Assembly: GCA_017398105.1 (NCBI GenBank)
Contig: JAFQHF010000116.1
Span: forward strand, 1 to 12,929
Length of the DNA: 12,929 nt
Origin: Oscillospiraceae bacterium
Lineage (GTDB): Bacteria; Bacillota_A; Clostridia; Oscillospirales; Oscillospiraceae
Reading direction: 5' to 3'
Shown here: piece by piece, positions 1 through 5,332 of the stretch
How positions within the stretch are numbered: position 1 is the stretch's first letter
Layout: every line of letters begins with the position of its first letter
Program-made: the position numbers and the translations under genes
The notes under the pieces: model-generated
What the model was told of the DNA's origin: nothing
The model's input: the letters and a program-made list of their open reading frames with translations, nothing else
Databases searched by the model: none

Positions 1-479
1 GCGCCGGAAGCAAGGACCTGAATCGAGGCAGGCGTACCCGGCGTCATGGCATGAACGTCGTATTCATCAACCTCCAGCCGAGCTTCAAGGCGATCCATAT
101 CCGTAATCTTCACCACGACTGAACCGGCAGTAATATAATCATCCTCTGCGATATAGAGACCTGTTACTTCGCCGTCAATATCCGCCTTGACAACCCCACG
201 ACCAGCCAGACGATAAATCTGATCACCCTTTTCAACTTTTTGGTTCTGTACAACGTACACCGTTTCCACCGTGCCGGATGCATTGCTTATCAGCGTCTGC
301 TCTCTGGCAGCATATACAAGGCCGTCAAAATTGTAATAGGTCGTCAGGTCTCCCTTCTGTGCCGAAACCTCCGTATAGGATGCCGTTTTCGTTCCCTTTT
401 GGGCCGATACACCCACGACCGCAGCAATTGCAATCAGCAGCAGGATCAACCATTTGATCCATTTTTTCTTTTTTATCAT
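1..479 (-). CDS. HlyD/MacA-type efflux adaptor subunit, N-terminal part (cut by window edge)
   Basis: About 159 residues are visible; the C-terminus lies outside the window. The protein starts with a lysine-rich stretch (MIKKKKWIKW) followed by one hydrophobic segment (about residues 8-25), giving a membrane-anchored N-terminus. Two biotinyl/lipoyl-like half motifs follow: GTVETVYVVQNQKVEKGD (about 72-90) and ADIDGEVTGLYIAEDDYITAG (about 101-121, quoted in part). Members of this family link an inner-membrane transporter, often a MacB-type ABC permease, to the cell exterior. Only about ten residues separate the two lipoyl halves, so the alpha-helical hairpin that contacts TolC in Gram-negative homologues is absent, as expected for a Gram-positive adaptor. 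The start is ATG at 479 with AGGAGG at 490-495 upstream. It is divergent from the TetR gene and probably controlled by it. The transporter genes would lie downstream, left of the window. Confidence 0.85.
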   Translation of the reverse strand, partial: MIKKKKWIKWLILLLIAIAAVVGVSAQKGTKTASYTEVSAQKGDLTTYYNFDGLVYAAREQTLISNASGTVETVYVVQNQKVEKGDQIYRLAGRGVVKADIDGEVTGLYIAEDDYITAGSVVVKITDMDRLEARLEVDEYDVHAMTPGTPASIQVLASG

Positions 480-540
480 GTGTCTGAAACCTCCTGATGT
501 TTTTCACGTTAGATGCGCAACCTTTATCATATATCGCTCA

Positions 541-684
541 TTATTGCACCTCCCCAAACTGACGGTCATTCTTATAGAACTCCATATAATAGTCTTCTAG
601 TGTAAACGCAATCTCCTGGAATTCTGTCACACTCAGCGGAGTAATATTGGTCAGCAGTTGGTTGATCTGCGCTGCTTCGATCAT
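541..684 (-). CDS. Small hypothetical protein between efflux adaptor and TetR gene
   Basis: A 47-residue reading frame beginning MIEAAQINQLLTNITPLS and ending RQFGEVQ lies in the leader of the predicted efflux transcript, 61 bp before the adaptor start. A TTG at 726 could extend it to 61 residues with a lysine-rich start (SRSKKKRQVS), but GGAG is only two bases from that TTG. The ATG at 684 has no convincing ribosome site either. I do not recognise the family. The amino acid composition looks protein-like (acidic, aromatic C-terminal half), so it may be a real small gene or the remnant of a longer one. Low certainty. Confidence 0.35.
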   Translation of the reverse strand: MIEAAQINQLLTNITPLSVTEFQEIAFTLEDYYMEFYKNDRQFGEVQ

Positions 685-782
685 CACGCTTACTTGGCGC
701 TTTTTCTTACTCCTGGAATGGGACAAATCTCCTTACACACAAATACATCATATAATCGGCCTTTGTGGTAATCGTGATCTGA

Positions 783-811
783 TTGACAAATCCAACAACG
801 TGTTGTATGAT
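783..811 (+). promoter_or_regulatory. Sigma-A type promoter of the TetR gene
   Basis: TTGACA (783-788), a 17 bp spacer, and TATGAT (806-811) give a near-consensus promoter reading right toward the TetR gene, with a start near 818. A 15 bp operator copy fills the spacer. Confidence 0.8.
792..806 (+). promoter_or_regulatory. TetR operator copy 1 (inferred)
   Basis: CCAACAACgtGTTGT contains the inverted repeat ACAAC-2-GTTGT (795-806). It lies between the -35 and -10 boxes of the TetR promoter and over the predicted start of the opposite efflux transcript. The same 15-mer pattern recurs in the other orientation at 853-867, which argues for a real binding site. Confidence 0.65.
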
Positions 812-813
812 AT

Positions 814-842
814 ATTATACACAGAATTAAGAACTGCGTCAA
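814..842 (-). promoter_or_regulatory. Sigma-A type promoter of the efflux operon
   Basis: On the minus strand TTGACG (842-837), a 17 bp spacer and a perfect TATAAT (819-814) face the TetR promoter, with only two bases between the two -10 boxes. The predicted start near 807 falls inside the operator at 792-806. The transcript would run through the small reading frame at 541-684 into the adaptor gene. Confidence 0.8.
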
Positions 843-852
843 CCGACAACAC

Positions 853-867
853 ACAACTCGTTGTTGG
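853..867 (-). promoter_or_regulatory. TetR operator copy 2 (inferred)
   Basis: Read on the minus strand this is CCAACAACgaGTTGT, differing from copy 1 only in one base of the 2 bp centre. It lies downstream of the TetR transcript start and upstream of the efflux -35 box. The two inverted-repeat centres are 58 bp apart. Confidence 0.65.
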
Positions 868-890
868 GTAATAGGAGTGTGAAACAAAAA

Positions 891-1472
891 ATGAAGAAAC
901 AACCGGAAAAGACGGCACAAACAAAGCAAAGCATGATTGATGCGTTTTGGGTGATCGCAAAAAAGCGTGGGCTGATCAATGTGACAATCAGTGAGATTAC
1001 AAAGTATGCGGATTTGAACCGTGGCACATTCTATGTGTATTTTTCTGATATGAAAGATTTGCTTGCTCAGGCAGAGCGCGAAATCATCGAGGATCTGCAT
1101 TCTAAAGTCTGGTCAGTTTTGGAAGATAAAAATTTTGCAGACTTCCAAGCGGTGTCTGCAAAGGTAATTGAAGTTTTCGGTGGCTATGATGACAAACTGT
1201 TTTTGCTGCTGGGCAAGGACGGCGATCCGCAGTTTTTAACTCTTGTACGAAAAGAAGCTGCGAGTATTTTTAACGCTGTAATGAAACAAAAGGAAGAAAA
1301 CCCATATCAAGACTATATCATTGCTTATGTGACATCTGCGATTACAGGACTTTTGCAATTCTGGCACGAAACAGGGAAAAAACTTTCCCTGGAAGAATTG
1401 TCCGGACTTGCTCACAGAATGACTTTGCATCTAATGTTGGGATTAAAAGAGCAGCACCTCATAAATAACTGA
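891..1472 (+). CDS. TetR/AcrR family transcriptional regulator
   Basis: A protein of 193 residues. The N-terminal TetR DNA-binding domain has its helix-turn-helix at about residues 32-51 (VTISEITKYADLNRGTFYVYF), with the family hallmark of recognition helix, then YxYF, then a D-K-L-like segment (SDMKDLL). The C-terminal half is a helical ligand-binding/dimer domain of the type common in Firmicutes TetR proteins. ATG at 891 is chosen: AGGAG at 873-877 is 13 bases upstream, whereas GTG at 879 is only one base from it. It is divergent from the efflux adaptor, and the shared region carries two matching operators, so it is probably a self-regulating repressor of the efflux operon. The inducer cannot be told from sequence. 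Confidence 0.9.
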   Translation: MKKQPEKTAQTKQSMIDAFWVIAKKRGLINVTISEITKYADLNRGTFYVYFSDMKDLLAQAEREIIEDLHSKVWSVLEDKNFADFQAVSAKVIEVFGGYDDKLFLLLGKDGDPQFLTLVRKEAASIFNAVMKQKEENPYQDYIIAYVTSAITGLLQFWHETGKKLSLEELSGLAHRMTLHLMLGLKEQHLINN

Positions 1473-1771
1473 AAAGATTGATTTGTTTGCAAAAAGATAC
1501 TCCTCATGAATGTCAAAAGTGTGATGAAATGAAAATGAGTAATCGTGGAGAAGGTGGAGTTTATCGAATTGGCGGCTTTGCCGAAATTCCAGAAGTGCTT
1601 TGCGATGAATACAAATTTTTGACTATGGAACTATCCTTTCATAGGACCGGCGCAGGTTTTATGCCTGCGCCGGTTTTGGCTTGCGGGATAAAGAAAAGGG
1701 AAATGCATTTTGGGGTGCTTTCTATGGGCCATCGGCAAGAGGTTAGATTCTCCCGCCGATGGCCTTTGATG
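1473..1771. other. Gene-poor junction between TetR gene and mobile element, with two hairpins
   Basis: No gene is convincing here. A plus-strand frame at 1478-1807 contains protein-like text (RGEGGVYRIGGFAEIPEVL) and a CxxC, but has no ribosome site and its second half reads through both hairpins, so it may be a gene remnant. Hairpin 1 has an 11 bp perfect stem (1646-1656 with 1664-1674) followed by TTTT, a possible plus-strand terminator. Hairpin 2 has a 10 bp perfect stem (1727-1736 with 1755-1764) directly after the DUF6061-like gene on the minus strand, without a clear T-run. The left end of the mobile element should fall in this stretch, but I cannot fix it. Confidence 0.5.
1646..1677 (+). 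terminator. Probable terminator hairpin
   Basis: ACCGGCGCAGG pairs perfectly with CCTGCGCCGGT across a 7 nt loop, and TTTT overlaps the 3' end. It would stop transcripts coming from the TetR side. The T-run is short, so termination strength is uncertain. Confidence 0.5.
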
Positions 1772-2017
1772 TTAATCTTCCAGCTTATGCTGAGGTTTTT
1801 CTTTTAAGTAAGTTTCTATATCACCGGACAGTACGAGATTCACATAGGTATGGGGTTCATTGTAAATGAGCCAGTCCAGTTCGGCACGCTGATACATATT
1901 ATCGGCGATCTGATTCTCCACAACGGTGCAATTGACGGCAATCATGGAGCCATCATCATATTTTGTTTCCACACAGCCGGTGTCCATGTTGAATTCACAG
2001 CTTACGATTCTTTTCAT
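1772..2017 (-). CDS. DUF6061-like small protein of mobilizable elements
   Basis: 81 residues, beginning MKRIVSCEFNMDTGCVETKY and continuing with an acidic, beta-rich segment and a C-terminal helix. I recognise this as resembling DUF6061 proteins, which occur beside relaxase genes in Clostridia elements; no function is known to me. A plausible ribosome site (GAGGATATT, minus strand) lies just upstream, and the gene sits 10 bp after the 97-residue gene in the same direction, so the two are probably co-transcribed. It is the last gene of the minus-strand mobilization block and is followed by a 10 bp hairpin. Confidence 0.7.
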   Translation of the reverse strand: MKRIVSCEFNMDTGCVETKYDDGSMIAVNCTVVENQIADNMYQRAELDWLIYNEPHTYVNLVLSGDIETYLKEKPQHKLED

Positions 2018-2027
2018 AATATCCTCC

Positions 2028-2321
2028 TCATTGTGCGTTCTTGAAAGTGTTGGTTTCCTTGGCGAGTTTACTGGCTGCGTCCCGGCGCTCCTGGGAGTAG
2101 GGGGCAGTCAGCCGGATGCTGATTCTCACTTTGGCAATCTCAAAGCGCAGGCCACCTTGACCATCATCGTCGGTCTGCTGGCACAGTTCCGGGTATTTGA
2201 CGGCATAGGCAGTGAGCCGCTTTTTCAGTTCTGTGTTGTGGGTGTAAACTTCTGCAAGGGCATCGTTTTCGTTGAAATATAGCTCGGTTACTTTCTGCTT
2301 TTTGGTTAAACCTGTTTTCAT
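2028..2321 (-). CDS. Conserved-looking 97-residue protein of the mobilization block
   Basis: Begins MKTGLTKKQKVTELYFNEND and contains TDDDGQGGLRFEIAKVRISIRLTAPYS, a mix of short strands with a basic C-terminal helix (SQERRDAASKLAKE). I do not know a named family for it, though similar short proteins accompany MobV-like relaxases in Clostridia elements (from memory, unverified). ATG at 2321 has a strong AAGGAGG 7-8 bases upstream. It lies between the relaxase and the DUF6061-like gene; a mobilization accessory or plasmid-like control role is a guess from position only. Confidence 0.75.
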   Translation of the reverse strand: MKTGLTKKQKVTELYFNENDALAEVYTHNTELKKRLTAYAVKYPELCQQTDDDGQGGLRFEIAKVRISIRLTAPYSQERRDAASKLAKETNTFKNAQ

Positions 2322-2398
2322 AGAAATCCTCCTTCAATTTGAGATTTTTCCTCGGTTCTGAAGCCGGGGAAATGGGGGTGTTTTCCGCTGGGAAGTGC

Positions 2399-2422
2399 CC
2401 CAATGATTCATTGGTCATTGGG
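2399..2422. repeat. Inverted repeat between relaxase and 97-residue gene
   Basis: CCCAATGA and TCATTGGG form an 8 bp perfect stem around an 8 nt loop, with further imperfect pairing outside (GGGAAGTG with CACTCCC). It sits in the 144 bp gap after the relaxase stop. There is no T-run, so it may be an mRNA processing or stability hairpin rather than a terminator. Confidence 0.5.
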
Positions 2423-2465
2423 AACACTCCCAACGGATTTTCTGTGACTTTTCCGGGTCAAGACG

Positions 2466-3677
2466 TTATTTTGTAATCTGGGATTCGATCTCCTTTTTGG
2501 GTGCTGTTTTATCCGGTTCGGAACGTAGAATATGAGCCATAAAAGCTTTCATTTTCTCCGGGGCCTTCTTCATGGCCGCTATGAAAACTCTAGTTTGCTC
2601 AAACAGTTTTTCGTAGCGTTCCTTCCAGATCCGGGCATCGTTCCGGGCAGCTTCCAGCTTTTTCTTGAGATCTGATAGGGCAGCGGTGGCGGCGATTCCG
2701 CACTTTGCCAACTCCTTTAGCCGATTACCCTCCTGGGCAGAGAGTTCAAGTTTACCGGTGAAGGTCTTTCTGCCCATGCTGTCAATTTCCTCGAATGTGG
2801 CAGCTTGGGACTTTTTGACTTTTGTTTTCTGCTCGATCTTATGAAGCAGCTGCGCTTTCTTTTCAACCTGAGACTCTAGAACCTCCAGACGGGCGGTTTC
2901 CTGCTGAACCTTAAACTGGGTGACAGTCAGATGTTCCTCGGTGCTGCCGCGTTCTCCGCGCTCTACATCAGTGTAACCAGCAGCTCGCATGGCATTGAAG
3001 AAATCATCTTGGAGGACACTGTATGATTTTCTAAGAATCGGTTTTCCTTTTGCTGTGAGCATGGGATTTCCGTTTTCATCCAGGGACGGTTTGGAGATCC
3101 ACTTCTTACTGCTGCTGACCTGCATGACAGTTTCTTTTACAGTGCCGATCAGTGATTTATCCTTACAGCGTTTGCTCCAGAGGATTTGTTTTTCCACAAC
3201 CGGGATGTACACCACATGAAGGTGGTAATGGAAAACATCTTCGCCCAGGGCCTCGGACATGGCTTTGTTTCTTTCATCTGCGTGCATCACCGCAGAGAGA
3301 ATGTATTGTTCGCCGCCTACGATTTCCACGGCGGCTTTATATGCATCGGCATAGAATTGTTTGGCGAACTCATAGCCGCCGTGGTTGTAGAAGTAAGCGG
3401 AGTTCACATCGAAGATCAGTTCACCGTAGATCTTTGCATCATCTTTCAGACCACGGGTGGATATGATGCCATCAGCTTTCATTTGCTCGAACATTTCCGA
3501 GTAGCTGCCGGTGGGGGATTTATAGTGGACGTTGTAGGGGAGTCGCTCCGGTACAATGTCCGGGTTTGTATAGGATTCCTTTTCTCGCTCGTTGTGCCTT
3601 TGGGCATTAGCGATTTTGGAAACGGTTAAGTTTACGTTTCTTGCTATGGTACGGTCAATCCCGTCGTTTCTTGCCAT
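2466..3677 (-). CDS. MobV-family relaxase (Mob/Pre plasmid recombination enzyme)
   Basis: 403 residues. A Mob_Pre relaxase nicks one strand at oriT and pilots it during mobilization. Motif I is AQRHNEREKESYTNPDI, with His28 matching the catalytic histidine of pMV158 MobM (HNER motif). The metal/histidine motif is H132-A-D134-E135 followed, after a 14-residue insert, by H150-Y-H152-L-H154. A signature (ILWSKRCKDKSLIGTVKE) follows, then a Lys/Glu-rich C-terminal half (about 245-370) with heptad-like coiled coil. The length fits the family. ATG at 3677 is preceded by AAGGAG. The putative oriT and the gene's own promoter lie 60-115 bp upstream. No coupling protein or type IV secretion genes are present, so transfer would depend on a helper. 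Confidence 0.92.
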   Translation of the reverse strand: MARNDGIDRTIARNVNLTVSKIANAQRHNEREKESYTNPDIVPERLPYNVHYKSPTGSYSEMFEQMKADGIISTRGLKDDAKIYGELIFDVNSAYFYNHGGYEFAKQFYADAYKAAVEIVGGEQYILSAVMHADERNKAMSEALGEDVFHYHLHVVYIPVVEKQILWSKRCKDKSLIGTVKETVMQVSSSKKWISKPSLDENGNPMLTAKGKPILRKSYSVLQDDFFNAMRAAGYTDVERGERGSTEEHLTVTQFKVQQETARLEVLESQVEKKAQLLHKIEQKTKVKKSQAATFEEIDSMGRKTFTGKLELSAQEGNRLKELAKCGIAATAALSDLKKKLEAARNDARIWKERYEKLFEQTRVFIAAMKKAPEKMKAFMAHILRSEPDKTAPKKEIESQITK

Positions 3678-3736
3678 TAGGCTCCTTTCTGCTGACTGTT
3701 CAGCGGTAGATTTAGAAGGGGAACGGAGAGAACGGG

Positions 3737-3776
3737 CACTTTTTCAAAGTGTAATAACCCACTATGATACTTTCAT
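3737..3776 (-). other. Putative MobV-type origin of transfer (oriT)
   Basis: On the minus strand TAGTGGGTTAT (3764-3754) differs by one base from the pMV158 MobM nick region TAGTGTG/TTAT as I recall it. The predicted nick is between 3758 and 3757. It is flanked by AAAGT/ACTTT arms and followed by the perfect inverted repeat CACTTT-3-AAAGTG (3737-3751). The strand and place, about 80 bp before the relaxase start, are as expected for this family. Confidence 0.7.
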
Positions 3777-3791
3777 CCATTCTGGCTGCAA
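3764..3791 (-). promoter_or_regulatory. Possible relaxase promoter overlapping oriT
   Basis: TTGCAG (3791-3786), a 16 bp spacer and TATCAT (3769-3764) on the minus strand. The -10 box abuts the predicted nick sequence, so bound relaxase could repress its own gene, as known for pMV158 MobM. Confidence 0.5.
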
Positions 3792-3827
3792 AGTACCGTG
3801 GGCTCTCCGAGGGAGAACTGGGAATGC

Positions 3828-3843
3828 GGCTTCTGCGGAAGCC
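3828..3843. repeat. Hairpin with TGCG loop (A)
   Basis: GGCTTC-TGCG-GAAGCC, a 6 bp perfect stem. Its 10-base apex TTCTGCGGAA recurs exactly in the hairpin at 3979-4006. Confidence 0.6.
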
Positions 3844-3844
3844 T

Positions 3845-3900
3845 TGACCGGAAATTATGGCTTGCGTTGTGACCACAAACCATAAATTCCGCTACGGTCA
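3845..3900. repeat. Long imperfect palindrome upstream of oriT
   Basis: Outer arms TGACCG (3845-3850) and CGGTCA (3895-3900) enclose inner arms around GAAATTATGG and CCATAAATTCC, with a central TTGTG/CACAA pair. It spans 56 bp with a few mismatches. A role in oriT structure or as a protein-binding site is inferred from position only. Confidence 0.6.
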
Positions 3901-3943
3901 GAAAATCACTCGCAGCGTAAAATGCTCATGATTTTTGCCCGTT

Positions 3944-3975
3944 GGCAGGGAGAAGTTCGTGATTTTCTCCCTGCC
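3944..3975. repeat. Hairpin with 11 bp perfect stem (B)
   Basis: GGCAGGGAGAA (3944-3954) pairs with TTCTCCCTGCC (3965-3975) across a 10 nt loop. It lies three bases from the next hairpin. Confidence 0.7.
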
Positions 3976-3978
3976 TGT

Positions 3979-4006
3979 CCACCGCTGTTCTGCGGAACAG
4001 CGGTGG
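3979..4006. repeat. Hairpin with 12 bp perfect stem and TGCG loop (C)
   Basis: CCACCGCTGTTC-TGCG-GAACAGCGGTGG. It has the same loop and closing bases as hairpin A. A very stable structure with no T-run on either side, so probably not a simple terminator. Confidence 0.75.
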
Positions 4007-4060
4007 GGACGGGGGATGCGAAGGGGGATGTCGATGGTGACGGCATCCAAAGTGGGAGGG

Positions 4061-4084
4061 GGTGGATCTAACCACAGATCCACC
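4061..4084. repeat. Hairpin with 9 bp perfect stem (D)
   Basis: GGTGGATCT (4061-4069) and AGATCCACC (4076-4084) around a 6 nt loop. Last of the hairpin cluster before the small-RNA-like unit. Confidence 0.65.
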
Positions 4085-4128
4085 TCCGCACTTTGCAATG
4101 TCCATGTTGGCCTGGGTGAAAATAGTTG

Positions 4129-4156
4129 TTGAATTTGGCAGCTGACGTGTTATAAT
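4129..4156 (+). promoter_or_regulatory. Promoter of a putative small RNA
   Basis: TTGAAT (4129-4134), a 16 bp spacer and perfect TATAAT (4151-4156). The spacer contains GGCAGCTGACG (4137-4147), almost repeated in the transcript as GGCAGCTGCCG (4182-4192). Confidence 0.55.
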
Positions 4157-4162
4157 ATCGGT

Positions 4163-4244
4163 GGTGATTGATAGTTCACACGGCAGCTGCCGTTGGGACT
4201 GTCCGGAAGAGTTCTCATCTGCCAGGATGAGGGCTCTTTTCTTT
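4163..4244 (+). ncRNA. Putative stand-alone small RNA of the mobile element
   Basis: A transcript of about 80 nt is predicted from the promoter at 4129-4156 to a terminator at 4208-4244. It contains a 12 bp perfect palindrome CGGCAGCTGCCG (4181-4192) and no reading frame with a ribosome site. The next plus-strand gene is 400 bp away with its own promoter, so this is not simply an mRNA leader. I do not recognise an RNA family. Confidence 0.5.
4208..4244 (+). terminator. Intrinsic terminator of the putative small RNA
   Basis: AGAGTTCTCATC pairs with GATGAGGGCTCT (12 bp, with two G-T pairs) around a 6 nt loop and is followed by TTTTCTTT. The T-run overlaps the end of the convergent minus-strand gene. 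Confidence 0.7.
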
Positions 4245-4476
4245 ACGCTGCGCCCGGCTGGAAGTACCCGATTTCTTCCCACACCTTCCGGTCGGGGCAG
4301 TAGTAGTTGTACTCGTTGGAATTATCCAGCTTGATGGCATATCCGAATTTCAGAATGCCTTTCTGCAATCCAATCCGTACATACTGAGCATCCTTGTGCA
4401 TTGCTGCTGCAATCTCAGTGATGGGAACGTTCCGTCCGGTGAAGGCCGGAAGCTCTACGAAAAACTTGTTGTCCAT
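4243..4476 (-). CDS. Small helix-turn-helix-like protein, excisionase-sized
   Basis: 77 residues beginning MDNKFFVELPAFTGRNVPIT. The segment PITEIAAAMHKDAQYVRIGLQKG (about 18-40, quoted in part: ITEIAAAMHKDAQYVRIGLQ) looks like a winged or phage-type helix-turn-helix, followed by a strand-rich tail ending YYCPDRKVWEEIGYF. Similar small proteins occur in phages and Clostridia elements; an excision or control function is inferred from size and position, opposite the XRE and integrase genes. ATG at 4476 has a strong GAAGGAGGTGA upstream. A near-perfect promoter lies at 4530-4558, with an operator-like inverted repeat over its start. Confidence 0.8.
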   Translation of the reverse strand: MDNKFFVELPAFTGRNVPITEIAAAMHKDAQYVRIGLQKGILKFGYAIKLDNSNEYNYYCPDRKVWEEIGYFQPGAA

Positions 4477-4504
4477 GATGGTTCACCTCCTTCTGTTCTA
4501 TAAA

Positions 4505-4525
4505 ATGCGAACTTTTGGTTCGTAT
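4505..4525. promoter_or_regulatory. Operator-like inverted repeat in the divergent control region
   Basis: ATGCGAAC-5-GTTCGTAT covers the predicted transcript start (near 4523) of the small HTH gene. A third half-site, ATACGAAC, lies at 4565-4572. The XRE protein or the small HTH protein is the likely binder (inference). Confidence 0.55.
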
Positions 4526-4529
4526 CATA

Positions 4530-4558
4530 ATTATATCTTACCATCGACTTTCTGTCAA
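4530..4558 (-). promoter_or_regulatory. Promoter of the small HTH gene
   Basis: Minus-strand TTGACA (4558-4553), 17 bp spacer and TATAAT (4535-4530): an exact consensus promoter. Confidence 0.8.
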
Positions 4559-4592
4559 TAGAAAATACGAACTATAAATACGCAATACGCTC

Positions 4593-4621
4593 TTGCAATT
4601 CGTAGAGCGATGTGTTACAAT
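4593..4621 (+). promoter_or_regulatory. Promoter of the XRE-integrase operon
   Basis: TTGCAA (4593-4598), 17 bp spacer and TACAAT (4616-4621). Its start near 4628 leaves a leader of about 12 nt. It is weaker than the divergent promoter, which suggests a switch. Confidence 0.65.
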
Positions 4622-4639
4622 GCAGGTGAGGTGATTCAA

Positions 4640-5266
4640 ATGAACCAAAACCAAGCTGAAATTGGTGAAAGAATCAAGACGGCCCGTAAGGCAGCCGGAT
4701 TAAGCCAGACAGAACTTGCCAATCGGTTAGGCAAAACCCTGCGCACGGTCCAGAAGTATGAAAGCGGAGAGATCGAACCGTCCATTGCTATCATCAATGC
4801 CATGGCAAAGGAACTGAAAGTTTCTCCGGCTGATTTGATCGGCTATCGGCGGCCCAGCATCGAACTGAACACGATTTCCGATGTGCTGACCGTTCTGTAT
4901 CAGCTGAACAAAAAGGCTGGTCTGCGGTTCGAAATTGATGTGAAAAGACCTCCGCATTATGATGAGTGGACTTGTTCGCTCCGGTTTGACGGTCACAACA
5001 AGGATGCCGAATTTAACGCAGACCTGTGTTTGATCCTGGAGGACTTCGCACATGAGCGCCAAATGGTTGAAACCTATTGGTCTGATCCCGAGTCCTTTGA
5101 TGCTTGGCTCGAAAGAAAACTGGCATATTACTCTGGCGCTAATCTGGTTGATAGGGAAGTAGAAGTTCTGTCCAATATGGAGAGAATTCAGCGCCGCAAT
5201 GAACTTGACCGGCAGATGCTGGAACAAAAGAAAAAGGCCACCGAAGATAACGGCAGCCAGGATTAA
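4640..5266 (+). CDS. XRE-family transcriptional regulator
   Basis: 208 residues from ATG 4640, which has GAGGTGATT just upstream; an in-frame upstream ATG at 4610 overlaps the promoter and is rejected. An HTH_3 domain occupies residues 8-66 (GERIKTARKAAGLSQTELAN, then TLRTVQKYESGEIEPS, then LIGY). The C-terminal two thirds is an unrecognised acidic domain ending in a charged helix (RRNELDRQMLEQKKKATED). It lies 66 bp upstream of the integrase in the same direction, so it probably controls integrase expression and the divergent small HTH gene, like the repressor of a phage or integrative element. Confidence 0.88.
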   Translation: MNQNQAEIGERIKTARKAAGLSQTELANRLGKTLRTVQKYESGEIEPSIAIINAMAKELKVSPADLIGYRRPSIELNTISDVLTVLYQLNKKAGLRFEIDVKRPPHYDEWTCSLRFDGHNKDAEFNADLCLILEDFAHERQMVETYWSDPESFDAWLERKLAYYSGANLVDREVEVLSNMERIQRRNELDRQMLEQKKKATEDNGSQD

Positions 5267-5332
5267 CAGTGATACAGATACATACCCTATCAAAATTTTG
5301 AAGTCACTGGGAGAAAGGAAGTTTGATACTAT

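Larger units (their letters stand above)
3678..4242. other. Non-coding control region of the mobile element
   Basis: A 565 bp stretch without a convincing gene. From left to right it holds the relaxase promoter and oriT-like site, at least five strong inverted repeats (3828-3843, 3845-3900, 3944-3975, 3979-4006, 4061-4084), and a small-RNA-like transcription unit near 4129-4244. Short frames here are forced by the inverted repeats and lack ribosome sites. Confidence 0.8.

Noticed and set aside
1478..1807. 109-codon plus-strand frame after the TetR gene
   Set aside because: No ribosome site, and its second half runs through two hairpins and the end of the convergent gene; at most a remnant.
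3811..3821. GGAGAACTGGG shared by the oriT region (near 3812) and the rpsI tail (near 6649), as a possible second att core
   Set aside because: An 11-base match between two points of a 13 kb window is expected by chance, and it lies inside the element.
3828..4084. CRISPR-like array from the repeated hairpins
   Set aside because: The hairpins differ in sequence, no regular spacers are present and no cas genes are nearby.
3898..4282. Short frames on both strands in the hairpin cluster
   Set aside because: Their text follows the inverted repeats, and none has a ribosome site.
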